A stretch of 64,000 bases of DNA from Paenibacillus sp. Root52 (GTDB lineage: Bacteria; Bacillota; Bacilli; Paenibacillales; Paenibacillaceae), in assembly GCF_001426865.1 (NCBI RefSeq), contig NZ_LMFO01000013.1, forward strand, positions 1,061-65,060. Direction: 5' to 3'. This document shows, piece by piece, positions 42,007 to 51,296 of the stretch. Position numbers and translations under genes: made by a program. The notes under the pieces were generated by a model. It was not told the DNA's origin, made no database searches, and worked only from the letters and a program-made list of their open reading frames with translations. Within the stretch, counting starts at the first letter, position 1. Each line of letters starts with the position of its first letter.

Positions 42007-42012
42007 CAATAG

Positions 42013-42059
42013 AAAAGCAAAAGAGATATGGTGTATGCCATATCTCTTTTGCTTTTTTT
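42013..42059 (+). terminator. Original host terminator of tRNA cluster
   Basis: A long stem AGCAAAAGAGATATGG/CCATATCTCTTTTGCT with a 6-nt loop and extensive T run begins 7 bp after attR. It now lies about 42 kb from the tRNA cluster it once ended. Confidence 0.85.
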
Positions 42060-42146
42060 ACGCTTCAACGAATGTAATAACATTATCCAGTCGGATAGGA
42101 GCAATATTCTACGTACATCCATTACTGAATTTTTTATACGATAAAT

Positions 42147-42160
42147 ATAAAACGCTTACA
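42147..42160. promoter_or_regulatory. cre-like (CcpA) site upstream of iol promoter
   Basis: ATAAAACGCTTACA matches the Bacillus cre consensus TGAAARCGYTTWCA at 12 of 14 positions. It lies about 10 bp upstream of the -35 element of the inositol operon. Catabolite repression of iol operons is known in Bacillus, so the site is plausible. Confidence 0.5.
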
Positions 42161-42168
42161 AAAATATC

Positions 42169-42197
42169 TTGCCTAAATCAGCAAGCTGTATTACCAT
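42169..42197 (+). promoter_or_regulatory. Promoter of the inositol operon
   Basis: TTGCCT and TACCAT are separated by 17 bp. Transcription would begin near 42204, inside the first palindromic operator. Both hexamers match the consensus at four positions. Confidence 0.55.
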
Positions 42198-42202
42198 GTG
42201 AA

Positions 42203-42260
42203 TTAAGCGCTTAACCTTTAGAGGTAAGGCGCTTAAACTTAACGTAGATTAAGCGCTTAA
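42203..42260. promoter_or_regulatory. Three phased operators for LacI-type regulator
   Basis: TTAAGCGCTTAA occurs at 42203-42214 and 42249-42260. A variant TAAGGCGCTTAA occurs at 42225-42236. Centres are about 22 and 24 bp apart, roughly two helical turns each. The palindromes have the central GC of LacI-family operators. They cover the transcription start and leader of iolD, so the LacI-type protein encoded at the end of this operon is the likely ligand. Confidence 0.75.
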
Positions 42261-42289
42261 CCTGTAAAGGGAAGGGAGACAATTAACGA

Positions 42290-44155
42290 ATGGGAACAAT
42301 TCGACTGACGATGGCACAGGCACTACTTCGATATTTAGATCAGCAGTACATTTCGGTAGATGGTGTAGAAACTAAGTTTGTAAAAGGTGTCATCGGTATT
42401 TTTGGACATGGGAATGTGACTGGTATTGGAGAAGCACTGGAGCGTAGCCCGGGTACGCTGCGATATATGCAAGGGAAAAACGAGCAAGGCATGGTGCATA
42501 CAGCCACTGCTTATGCCAAGCAGAAGAATCGTAAACAAATCTATGCCTGTACAACATCCATTGGACCAGGTGCGCTGAACATGATCACAGCGGCGGCAAC
42601 AGCAACAGTCAATCGGATTCCTGTCCTACTGCTTCCCGGTGATAATTTTGCAACGCGAGAGCCTGATCCAGTTCTACAGCAGTTGGAGGTAAGCAGTGAC
42701 TATACGATCTCAGCGACCGACCCCTTCAAAGCTGTCAGCAAGTATTGGGATCGAATCGTTCGCCCAGAACAATTAATGATTGCAGCAACACAAGCCATGC
42801 GAGTATTAACTGACCCAGCAGAGACAGGCGCGGTAACATTGGCACTGCCGCAGGATGTTCAGGCAGAAGCATACGATTATCCAGAATCGTTCTTTGCTCG
42901 TAAAGTACACTACTTGGATCGCCGTCCACCGGTTCAATCTGCACTGGAACGGGCAACGGAACAGATAGCCCGCAGCAAGAAGCCACTGCTCGTTGCCGGT
43001 GGCGGTGTATTGTACTCTGAGGCATCCGCACAATTAGCGGAATTCGCCGAGAGGTTTGGCATTCCTGTTGCTGAGACACAAGCCGGTAAAAGTGCTATAC
43101 CGTGGAACCACCCGCTGAATGTGGGTGCCATTGGGGTTACTGGCTCCCTAGCAGCCAATAGGCTTGCAAGGGAAGCGGACGTTGTAATCGGCGTGGGAAC
43201 TCGGTTCTCCGATTTTACGACGGCGTCTCGCTCTGCTTTTCAGCATCCGGAAGCTACTTTCATCAATATTAATCTTAATAGTATGGATGCCGCCAAATTA
43301 GGTGGAGAAGCCATTCTAGCAGATGCACGGGAAGGTCTACAGGCATTGCAAAAGACATTGCAAGAGCAGCAATACCAAACGGGATATGGCGCAACTGAAG
43401 TTGCTAACTTGCGAGATGAATGGATTACAGAGGTAGATCGGCTGTACAGTCTAGAACATACAGATGGTCTTGCACAGACTACTGCGGTTGGCGTTATTAA
43501 TCAAACGATTGATCCATCTTCCGTAATCGTGTGTGCAGCAGGTAGTCTACCAGGAGACTTGCATCGTCTGTGGCGAGCAGCAGAGCCGAAGACATATCAC
43601 ATGGAATATGGATTCTCTTGTATGGGATATGAGGTAAGTGGTGCGTTCGGAGCTGCGCTTGCTGAGCCTGATCGTGAGGTATACGCCATGGTTGGCGATG
43701 GAAGTTATTTGATGCTTCATTCTGAACTGGTGACCAGCTTACAGGAACAGAAGAAGTTCACTATTTTATTATTTAACAACAATGGATTCCAGTGTATCCA
43801 TAACCTACAGCGTGAGCATGGAAGCGACGGGTTCGGTAACGAGTTCCGGTACCGGGATTCGGAGAGCGGAAGACTCTCTGGCGATTATATGCAAATGGAT
43901 TTTGTTGCTCATGTCAAGAGTATGGGAGCCAAAGCCTACAAGGCTGAAACTGCGGAGCAGTTGGAGCAGGCACTCAAGGATGCTAGAAACGAGAACGTGA
44001 CTACACTCATCGAGATCTCAGTCGTGCCGGGAACGAACGCAGGTGGGTACGAGTCATGGTGGAATGTGGGTGTACCGGAGGTTTCTACAGAAGAAAAGGT
44101 AATTCATGCTCATCAGGCAATGTTAACGAATCGATCCAAAGCAAGACCCATTTAA
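42290..44155 (+). CDS. iolD: 3D-(3,5/4)-trihydroxycyclohexane-1,2-dione hydrolase
   Basis: The 621-aa ThDP-dependent enzyme opens the ring of trihydroxycyclohexanedione to 5-deoxy-glucuronate in myo-inositol breakdown. It has the acetolactate synthase-like three-domain layout. The N-terminal domain has the catalytic-Glu region GIFGHGNVTGIGEAL, and the central domain carries GVGTRFSDF. The C-terminal ThDP site GDGSYLMLHSELVTS ends in FNNNGF. It is the first gene of the cluster, 76 bp downstream of an operator-covered promoter. Confidence 0.95.
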   Translation: MGTIRLTMAQALLRYLDQQYISVDGVETKFVKGVIGIFGHGNVTGIGEALERSPGTLRYMQGKNEQGMVHTATAYAKQKNRKQIYACTTSIGPGALNMITAAATATVNRIPVLLLPGDNFATREPDPVLQQLEVSSDYTISATDPFKAVSKYWDRIVRPEQLMIAATQAMRVLTDPAETGAVTLALPQDVQAEAYDYPESFFARKVHYLDRRPPVQSALERATEQIARSKKPLLVAGGGVLYSEASAQLAEFAERFGIPVAETQAGKSAIPWNHPLNVGAIGVTGSLAANRLAREADVVIGVGTRFSDFTTASRSAFQHPEATFININLNSMDAAKLGGEAILADAREGLQALQKTLQEQQYQTGYGATEVANLRDEWITEVDRLYSLEHTDGLAQTTAVGVINQTIDPSSVIVCAAGSLPGDLHRLWRAAEPKTYHMEYGFSCMGYEVSGAFGAALAEPDREVYAMVGDGSYLMLHSELVTSLQEQKKFTILLFNNNGFQCIHNLQREHGSDGFGNEFRYRDSESGRLSGDYMQMDFVAHVKSMGAKAYKAETAEQLEQALKDARNENVTTLIEISVVPGTNAGGYESWWNVGVPEVSTEEKVIHAHQAMLTNRSKARPI

Positions 44156-44212
44156 TTCAGCACTGTTCACGATACGGAGCTAGAGGCTGAACGACAAAGG
44201 AGATGTAAAGCA

Positions 44213-45109
44213 ATGAACAAGTTGCCCTTTCAGCTCGGGATTCATCCAATTAATTGGGTTGGCGAGGACGTGAAGGAACATGGTGATGCCACAACCTGTG
44301 AGCAGATTCTAGATGATATTCAGCGTCTTGGGTTAACAGGTACGGAGATGGGACGCAAATATCCAACCGATTCTGCAACGCTACGCGAGGAATTGAATAA
44401 GCGGAACATCCGTCTTGTCTCCCAATGGAAATCGGTCCTGCTATCAGACCCAGCCTATCGTCTATCCGAGCTGGACAGTTATCGAAGACACGCGGAATTT
44501 TTACAGTCGATGGGTAGTAAGGTGATTAGTACAGCTGAGGTGGGGGGTTCGCTGCATTTTGACCCACGGCGCACACCGCATGAAAAAGAAGTATTAAGAC
44601 TGAGCGAATCGGAATGGCATACATTTGCTGATGGCTTGAATGTAGCTGGAGCTATCGCTCAAGAGTATGGGCTCAAGCTCACATATCACCACCATGGCGG
44701 CACTGTGGTAGAGCAGCCAGATGAAATTGACCGGCTTATGGAGCTCACCGATCCTTCACTGGTGTACCTCCTGTACGATACGGGTCATGCCTATTACGGT
44801 GGTGCAGATCCACTTACGGTGCTGCGTAAACATTATGACCGCATAGCTTATATCCACTTGAAGGATATTCGCCCACATGTGCTTGATGAGGCTAGGAAGG
44901 AACAATCTGATTTTGTCGGTTGTATTCGTAGAGGCGTGTTTACTGTACCAGGTGACGGATGTATTGATTTTGCACCAATTCTTCAGGAATTGATCACGCG
45001 AGGATATGACGGCTGGGCGATGCTCGAAGGGGAACAAGATCCAGCAATTCACAATCCTTATGAGTATGCGAAACGCTCTCTGCAATACATGGAATCCCTA
45101 ATCAAGTAG
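44213..45109 (+). CDS. iolE: Myo-inosose-2 dehydratase
   Basis: The 298-aa xylose isomerase-like TIM barrel converts scyllo-inosose to trihydroxycyclohexanedione. Start MNKLPFQLGIHPINWVGED, LTYHHHGGTVVEQPDEI, LYDTGHAYYGG and IHLKDIRP carry the metal-binding His, Asp and Glu residues expected for IolE. It directly precedes the kinase and follows IolD. Confidence 0.95.
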   Translation: MNKLPFQLGIHPINWVGEDVKEHGDATTCEQILDDIQRLGLTGTEMGRKYPTDSATLREELNKRNIRLVSQWKSVLLSDPAYRLSELDSYRRHAEFLQSMGSKVISTAEVGGSLHFDPRRTPHEKEVLRLSESEWHTFADGLNVAGAIAQEYGLKLTYHHHGGTVVEQPDEIDRLMELTDPSLVYLLYDTGHAYYGGADPLTVLRKHYDRIAYIHLKDIRPHVLDEARKEQSDFVGCIRRGVFTVPGDGCIDFAPILQELITRGYDGWAMLEGEQDPAIHNPYEYAKRSLQYMESLIK

Positions 45110-45271
45110 TCTACGAACTGGTTCTTCTAGTAACTCACAGAGCCATAAGAACTTATTCAGAGGATTCATCAATGACTGTTCTTAAGATAGACGATCAGTA
45201 CCGAGCTAACCAAGCGACCAAGACTCAATCTGATTCATTAAATATTTCCCTTAGAAAGGGGTTCAACGGTA

Positions 45272-46279
45272 ATGACCTACGTATCCTTTCCGGTATCCAG
45301 AAAGCTAGACTTTACTGCAATTGGCCGATTATGCATCGACCTTAATGCTAACGAGATTAACCGCCCTATGGAAGAAACGATGACGTTTACCAAATATGTA
45401 GGTGGCTCTCCAGCCAATATTACGATTGGCATGTCAAGGCTTGGCATGAAGACAGCGTTTATCGGCAAGATCGCAGACGATCAGATGGGACGCTTCATCC
45501 AAAGTTATCTGGAGCAGAACACGATCGACACCTCCAATGTCGTATCGGATGATACGGGGGCAGTTACAGGACTTGCGTTTACAGAGATCAAAAGCCCAAC
45601 CGATTGCAGTATTCTGATGTACCGGGATAACGTAGCTGATCTGAAGTTACAGCCGCGCGAGGTGCAGGAGCAACTCATTGCAGATTCTAGCGTGCTCCTG
45701 ATTTCTGGTACTGCCCTCGCTCAGAGTCCTTCGCGTGAAGCTGTATTGCAGGCACTAACTTATGCCAAGAGACATGGAACTGTCATTGTGTTTGATCTAG
45801 ATTACCGTCCATATACATGGTCTTCAGCAGAAGAAACGGCGGTATATTACAACCTGGCAGCAGAGAAGTGTGACATCATTCTAGGGACTCGCGAAGAGTT
45901 CGATATGATGGAAACATTTGATCATAACCCAGAGCATAACGATCAGGTAACCGCTCAGAAATGGTTCGACTTTGATGCCAAAATCGTAGTGATCAAACAC
46001 GGCAAGGAAGGTTCCATTGCGTACACCAGAGAAGGGCTGTCTCACCGTGCGGATAGTTATCCAGCGCGGGTTGTCAAAACATTTGGAGCAGGAGATTCTT
46101 ACGCAGCCGGATTCCTATATGGTCTGATGCAAGGATGGAAGATTGAACGCAGTATGGGGTACGGTGCAGCAGCAGCCAGCATTGTCATCTCTAGTCACAG
46201 TTGTTCGGATGCAATGCCTACGGTGGAGCAGGTGAATGAATATATCGAACGTTGTAATCGAGGCGAAATAACAGTGTGA
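45272..46279 (+). CDS. iolC: 5-dehydro-2-deoxygluconokinase
   Basis: The 335-aa pfkB-family sugar kinase phosphorylates 5-dehydro-2-deoxygluconate. The N-terminal signature AIGRLCIDLNANEINRPME, the GGSPANITIGMSRLG stretch and the C-terminal catalytic GAGDSYAAGFLYG (Asp as base) are present. AGAAAGGGG precedes the ATG. The 162-bp gap to iolE has no clear promoter. Confidence 0.94.
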   Translation: MTYVSFPVSRKLDFTAIGRLCIDLNANEINRPMEETMTFTKYVGGSPANITIGMSRLGMKTAFIGKIADDQMGRFIQSYLEQNTIDTSNVVSDDTGAVTGLAFTEIKSPTDCSILMYRDNVADLKLQPREVQEQLIADSSVLLISGTALAQSPSREAVLQALTYAKRHGTVIVFDLDYRPYTWSSAEETAVYYNLAAEKCDIILGTREEFDMMETFDHNPEHNDQVTAQKWFDFDAKIVVIKHGKEGSIAYTREGLSHRADSYPARVVKTFGAGDSYAAGFLYGLMQGWKIERSMGYGAAAASIVISSHSCSDAMPTVEQVNEYIERCNRGEITV

Positions 46280-46473
46280 TCGTTGGATCGCATCATTACT
46301 CAGAAACGCAGATCCGTTTACCGAGGATCATATACTAATTTATTAGTTAACTATATAAGTGCAACTGAACCTTCTTTAGTTGAACCTATATGATTTAACG
46401 CATTAACTTCACTACTGCCATTTCAGGCATAGGTAAGTTCATAGGGCACGTATATACGAAGGGGGACTAGGTT

Positions 46474-47949
46474 ATGGCAAAAGGAACATCGGAGACATCG
46501 ACAAATGTGACAATGGTACAAAACTGGATCGGGGGTACTTGGGTGACTCCAACGTCTACCCGTACGGAGCCTGTTGTGAATCCAGCTACGGAAGAGATTA
46601 TCGCTTATGTACCGCTTTCTGAGCGGGCAGATGTAGACAAGGCTGTTGAAACTGCACATGAGGCATTCCGATCCTGGAGTGTAACCCCGGTGCCACGCCG
46701 TGCCCGGATTTTATTCCGCTATCAGCAATTGCTCGTAGAACATTGGGAAGAGCTTGCAAGGCTGGTTACGCTTGAAAATGGTAAGAGTTACGCAGAGGCC
46801 TACGGCGAAGTCCTGCGTGGTATCGAATGCGTGGAATTCGCAGCAGGTGCCCCGAATCTGATGATGGGTAAACAATTACCTGACATCGCCACAGGGCTGG
46901 AGTCAGGCATGTATCGGTACCCAGTAGGTGTAATTGGAGGTATTACTCCATTCAACTTCCCGATGATGGTACCGTGTTGGATGTTCCCGCTGGCCATCGC
47001 CTGCGGCAATACATTTGTTCTGAAGCCCTCGGAGCGTACACCTCTGCTAGCAGGACGCTTGGCAGAGCTATTCAAGGAAGCGGGGCTACCAGATGGTGTG
47101 CTTAATATCGTTCACGGTGCACATGATGTCGTGAACGGATTGCTTGAACATAAGCAGATTCAAGCGATCTCTTTTGTCGGATCACAGCCTGTGGCTGAAT
47201 ATATCTATAAAACTGCTTCCGCTCATGGCAAACGGGTGCAGGCGTTAGCTGGTGCTAAAAACCACTCTATCGTTATGCCAGATGCTGACCTTGACCTCAC
47301 GGTGAAAGAGATTACTAGTGCAGCGTTTGGCTCGGCGGGAGAGCGTTGTATGGCGTGTTCAGTGGTTGTGGCTGTAGGCGATGTTGCAGACGCTCTTGTC
47401 GAGAAGCTGGTGGGAGCAGCCGATCGGATTACCATTGGTAATGGTCTGGATGAGGGAGTGTTCTTAGGCCCAGTCATTCGCGCTGGACACAAAGAACGTA
47501 CACTGGGTTATATCGAGGCTGGAGAGCAAGAAGGAGCGGCACTGATTCGGGACGGCCGTAAGGATAAGGCAAGCGGGGAAGCAGGCTACTTTGTAGGGCC
47601 AACCGTATTCGATAAAGTAGATAGCACGATGAAAATCTGGAAGGATGAAATTTTCGCTCCGGTACTTGCTGTAGCGAGAGTGGAGACGTTGGAGGAAGCG
47701 GTGGAGCTGGCGAACCGTTCCGATTTTGCTAACGGCGCGTGCTTGTTCACACGTAGCGGAGCTCACATGCGGCAATTCCGTGAAACCATTGATGCGGGTA
47801 TGCTGGGCATTAACCTAGGCGTGCCAGCGCCGATGGCGTTCTTCCCATTTTCCGGCTGGAAGAAGTCATTCTATGGGGATCTTCATGCCAACGGGTCAGA
47901 CGGGGTCGAGTTTTACACGCGCAAAAAGATGGTCACGGCTCGTTGGTAA
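46474..47949 (+). CDS. iolA: Methylmalonate-semialdehyde dehydrogenase
   Basis: The 491-aa aldehyde dehydrogenase (mmsA/IolA type) converts malonate semialdehyde from inositol breakdown to acetyl-CoA with NAD and CoA. The catalytic cysteine is C292 in GERCMACS. The substrate-binding [21 protein letters not shown] stretch, here split by the usual [12 protein letters not shown] signature, is typical of MMSDH. The final segment has [19 protein letters not shown] 194-bp gap precedes it. No convincing promoter was seen there. Confidence 0.95.
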   Translation: MAKGTSETSTNVTMVQNWIGGTWVTPTSTRTEPVVNPATEEIIAYVPLSERADVDKAVETAHEAFRSWSVTPVPRRARILFRYQQLLVEHWEELARLVTLENGKSYAEAYGEVLRGIECVEFAAGAPNLMMGKQLPDIATGLESGMYRYPVGVIGGITPFNFPMMVPCWMFPLAIACGNTFVLKPSERTPLLAGRLAELFKEAGLPDGVLNIVHGAHDVVNGLLEHKQIQAISFVGSQPVAEYIYKTASAHGKRVQALAGAKNHSIVMPDADLDLTVKEITSAAFGSAGERCMACSVVVAVGDVADALVEKLVGAADRITIGNGLDEGVFLGPVIRAGHKERTLGYIEAGEQEGAALIRDGRKDKASGEAGYFVGPTVFDKVDSTMKIWKDEIFAPVLAVARVETLEEAVELANRSDFANGACLFTRSGAHMRQFRETIDAGMLGINLGVPAPMAFFPFSGWKKSFYGDLHANGSDGVEFYTRKKMVTARW

Positions 47950-48027
47950 GCAACGGGTGATCGGCTGATCACAATGAAGCCGAAGTAAGTCATGGGAGAC
48001 AGGATACGCATACAGGGAGGTAGCGGG

Positions 48028-49083
48028 ATGGGCAAGGACAAGGTGAGAGTGGGTATTATTGGCGCAGGACGAATTGGCAAAATTCATGCCGACAATTTGT
48101 TGCGCAATCCTCATGTGCAGATCGTAGGTATAAGTGATCTATTTGCAGGGCCAGAGCTTGAAGCTTGGGCATCGATGCGTGGTATCTCAGTGGTGACAAC
48201 GAATAGTACAGAGCTTATTGAACACCCTGACGTGGATGCTGTATTGATCTGTTCCTCAACAGACACTCATGTGCCACTTATTGAATTAGCGGCGCAAGCA
48301 GGTAAGCATATTTTTTGTGAGAAACCAGTGAGTATGGATCTTCATCAGACAGAGGCAGCAGTAGCGGCTGTACAGCAGGCAGGAGTGAAGCTACAGATCG
48401 GGTTCAATCGCCGCTTTGATCATAATTTCAGACAGGTGCGCGCACATGTACAGGATGGCTCGATCGGAGAGCCACATATTATCAAGATTACCTCTCGTGA
48501 CCCTAGTCCGCCGCCTGCGGAATATATCCGGGTATCAGGTGGAATTTTCATGGATATGATGATTCATGATTTTGATATGGCTCGTTATCTCTCAGGCAGT
48601 GAAGTAGAGGAAGTGTACGCACAAGGCAATGTGCTGGTGGATCCCGTATTTGCTGAATATGGAGATGTGGATACTGCGATTGTGACGATGAATTTTGCCA
48701 ATGGAGCGATTGGTGTTATTGATAATAGTCGCCGAGCGGTATACGGATATGACCAACGTGTGGAAGTGTTTGGATCGATGGGTAGCACTGCGGCTGCTAA
48801 CGATCATCCGAATACAGTAGAGCTTAGCACAGCTACGGGATTGCTGCGGGACAAACCACTCCACTTTTTCCTTGAACGTTATAACGAAGCGTATGTACAA
48901 GAAACAGCTCTGTTTATAGAGGCTATTCTGAAGGATACACCTGTGATCGTGGATGGTCATGATGCGGTTCAGGCAGAGCGGATTGCATATGCGGCTCGGA
49001 TGTCACTCGAACAGGGAAGACCAGTCAAGCTTCGTGAGGTAACGAGTGTATCAGTGAATTCGCAGACGGCTGTTCAATCTTAA
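48028..49083 (+). CDS. iolG: Myo-inositol 2-dehydrogenase
   Basis: The 351-aa Gfo/Idh/MocA oxidoreductase catalyses the first step, NAD-dependent oxidation of myo-inositol to scyllo-inosose. The Rossmann motif GIIGAGRIGKIH, the family EKPVSMDL and the catalytic MIHDFDMARYL are visible. ATG 48028 follows GGGAGG. An upstream in-frame start at 47992 lacks a ribosome binding site. Confidence 0.94.
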   Translation: MGKDKVRVGIIGAGRIGKIHADNLLRNPHVQIVGISDLFAGPELEAWASMRGISVVTTNSTELIEHPDVDAVLICSSTDTHVPLIELAAQAGKHIFCEKPVSMDLHQTEAAVAAVQQAGVKLQIGFNRRFDHNFRQVRAHVQDGSIGEPHIIKITSRDPSPPPAEYIRVSGGIFMDMMIHDFDMARYLSGSEVEEVYAQGNVLVDPVFAEYGDVDTAIVTMNFANGAIGVIDNSRRAVYGYDQRVEVFGSMGSTAAANDHPNTVELSTATGLLRDKPLHFFLERYNEAYVQETALFIEAILKDTPVIVDGHDAVQAERIAYAARMSLEQGRPVKLREVTSVSVNSQTAVQS

Positions 49084-49149
49084 GCAAGCAAAGTTAACTG
49101 CTATCGTATGTTGTTCTAAAATTGCAATTCGAGAGGAGTCGGTAACCAC

Positions 49150-49959
49150 ATGTCAGAGCGCATAGTGAAGCCCGAATTCAAACCAGCAGAGGATGGAACA
49201 CTCTTAACCGTTACGCCAGAGTCGGCCGGCTGGGAATACGTAGGATTTCAGGTGGTACAACTGGAGGAGAATCAGACATGGGTGCGTGAGAGCGAGGATC
49301 AGGAGTTGTGTATCGTTCTTCTTAGCGGACTTGCGAATGTGAGTACACAGAAGAACACGTGGGAGAATATTGGGCGCAGAATGAGCGTTTTTGAGAAAAT
49401 CCCTCCATACGCTGTGTATATTCCGAGTTCAGATCAAGTACAGGTTACTGCGCTTACCAAACTTGAAATTGCTATTTGTGCAGCGCCTGGTAAAGGAAGT
49501 TACCCAGCACGTCTGATTGCACCTGAGGATGTTGGCGTTGAATCACGAGGGTACGGTAATCTGGAGCGGCAGATCCATAACATTTTGCCAGAGCAAAAGG
49601 AAGCCGACAGTTTGCTTGTAGTAGAAGTATTTACACCGGATGGACACTGGTCGAGTTATCCTCCGCACAAACATGATCGGGATGCACTACCAGATGAGTC
49701 ATTGCTGGAGGAGACCTATTATTTCCGTGTAGAGCCTCAGCAAGGCTTCGCTATTCAACGGATCTATACTGATGATCGTTCTGTGGATGAGACGCTCGCC
49801 GTCAACAATGGCGAAGTGGTGCTTGTACCATGCGGATACCATCCGGTAGGTGCTCCTCCAGGGTACGAGGTGTATTATCTGAACGTGATGGCTGGACCAA
49901 CGCGGACATGGAAATTCCATAACGATCCTGACCATGATTGGCTGATGAACAAAAGATAG
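49150..49959 (+). CDS. iolB: 5-deoxy-glucuronate isomerase
   Basis: The 269-aa bicupin isomerises 5-deoxy-glucuronate to 5-dehydro-2-deoxygluconate. The motif SSYPPHKHDRDALPDESLLEE provides the metal-binding histidines and Glu, and GYHPVGAPPGYEVYYLNVMAGP is the IolB C-terminal signature. GAGAGGAG precedes the ATG. Confidence 0.95.
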   Translation: MSERIVKPEFKPAEDGTLLTVTPESAGWEYVGFQVVQLEENQTWVRESEDQELCIVLLSGLANVSTQKNTWENIGRRMSVFEKIPPYAVYIPSSDQVQVTALTKLEIAICAAPGKGSYPARLIAPEDVGVESRGYGNLERQIHNILPEQKEADSLLVVEVFTPDGHWSSYPPHKHDRDALPDESLLEETYYFRVEPQQGFAIQRIYTDDRSVDETLAVNNGEVVLVPCGYHPVGAPPGYEVYYLNVMAGPTRTWKFHNDPDHDWLMNKR

Positions 49960-50110
49960 ACTCCTTCAGAGTCCTTAACATGCTGGACTTGTCTTATGCA
50001 CGGGAAGAACCTACAGTTGGTTGCTTATGCGGACATCCCCCTGCATAATAAGAAGAAACGATTACCTATGTATAATGAACTTTATATGTAGTACAAATGG
50101 GGAAATAACA

Positions 50111-51121
50111 TTGAAAGCAACCATTTATGATATAGCACGTGAAGCGGGTGTATCGATAGCAACGGTGTCACAGGTCATTAACGGCAAAGGGAAAATTAGT
50201 GAAAAGCGCCGCGCCGAGATCATGGAGATTATGGAACGTCTGCACTATCAACCAAGTGCCATTGCTGCTGCACTTACTGGCAAACAGACGTATACCTTGG
50301 GTCTGCTCGTTCCCGATATCTCGAATCCGTATTTTGCCGAGCTGGCTCGTGCGGTGGAGGATCGGAGTCGCAAGCTCGGATACAGCGTCGTGATCTGCAG
50401 TACAGATAACAAGGACGAGCGGGTAGAGCGCTATCTGAATTTGTTACAGCAAAAAAGAGTCGATGGCATGATGATCGGAACGGGGATCGATAATGCAGAT
50501 ATATTGGCACCACTGCTGCAACAATCGATTCCTGTTGCACTGATCGCAAGACAGATGCCAACGCTATCTGTGCACACAGTCGCTATTGATGACCGTTTAG
50601 GTGGTGCGTTGGCTGCGCAGCACCTACTGGAACTGGGGCATACCCATCTTGCTGTATTATCTGAACCGTTCAAGGTGAGCAGTAGTCAAGAACGAATCCG
50701 GGGTTTCCGCGAGCAGCTGCAGCAAGCAGGTCACACGCTTGCATCGGAACGGATCAGAGCTTCTTCTGCTGACTTGCACGCGGCCAAACAGGAAGTGCTG
50801 CAACTCCTTAGCGATATCGAGCGTCCAACAGGTCTATTCTGTTGTAATGACATACAGGCAATAGGTGCGCTACAGGCAGCGAAGGAACTAGGTCTACGTG
50901 TGCCTGAAGATGTGTCGATCATTGGTTTTGATGATACGATTCTGGCGTCAGTTACGAGCCCGCCGCTCACAACGATTGCTCAGCCTATTGAAGAGCTTGG
51001 TCGTCATGCGGTGGATATTCTTATTGAAGAGTTGAAGGATCACAACAAGCAGCCACAGCAGAAGGTGTTGAAGCCTGAATTGGTGGTACGGGAGTCGACA
51101 GGACCTAGGGTTGAACGCTAA
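50111..51121 (+). CDS. LacI-family regulator of the iol operon
   Basis: The 336-aa regulator has an N-terminal LacI helix-turn-helix (IYDIAREAGVSIATVSQVING) and a periplasmic-binding-like effector domain (LGLLVPDISNPYFAELARAVE, then VPEDVSIIGFDDT). TTG 50111 fits the usual LacI start and has GGGGAAA upstream. It lies at the end of the iol cluster. The palindromes at 42203-42260 are its probable targets. Bacillus subtilis instead uses a DeoR-type IolR, so control here follows a different logic. Confidence 0.88.
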   Translation: MKATIYDIAREAGVSIATVSQVINGKGKISEKRRAEIMEIMERLHYQPSAIAAALTGKQTYTLGLLVPDISNPYFAELARAVEDRSRKLGYSVVICSTDNKDERVERYLNLLQQKRVDGMMIGTGIDNADILAPLLQQSIPVALIARQMPTLSVHTVAIDDRLGGALAAQHLLELGHTHLAVLSEPFKVSSSQERIRGFREQLQQAGHTLASERIRASSADLHAAKQEVLQLLSDIERPTGLFCCNDIQAIGALQAAKELGLRVPEDVSIIGFDDTILASVTSPPLTTIAQPIEELGRHAVDILIEELKDHNKQPQQKVLKPELVVRESTGPRVER

Positions 51122-51193
51122 CAATAGTGTGCTCTCATTGCGTTATACCGTCACTCTCGCTCACACTCATATTAAATACAATACTGAAGTATA

Positions 51194-51242
51194 CAATAAA
51201 TAAGCCGCGTGATCCCTGAGGGGAGACGCGGCTTATTTATTG
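51194..51242. terminator. Bidirectional terminator between iol cluster and receptor gene
   Basis: A perfect 17-bp inverted repeat (arms 51194-51210 and 51226-51242, core AAGCCGCGT/ACGCGGCTT) has AT-rich outer arms. It serves the LacI-type gene on the plus strand and the converging receptor gene on the minus strand. Confidence 0.85.
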
Positions 51243-51296
51243 TGTTGATCATTCCGTGAGCGAAGCAGATTCTTGTCCTAATTTGAACGTTTCCGT

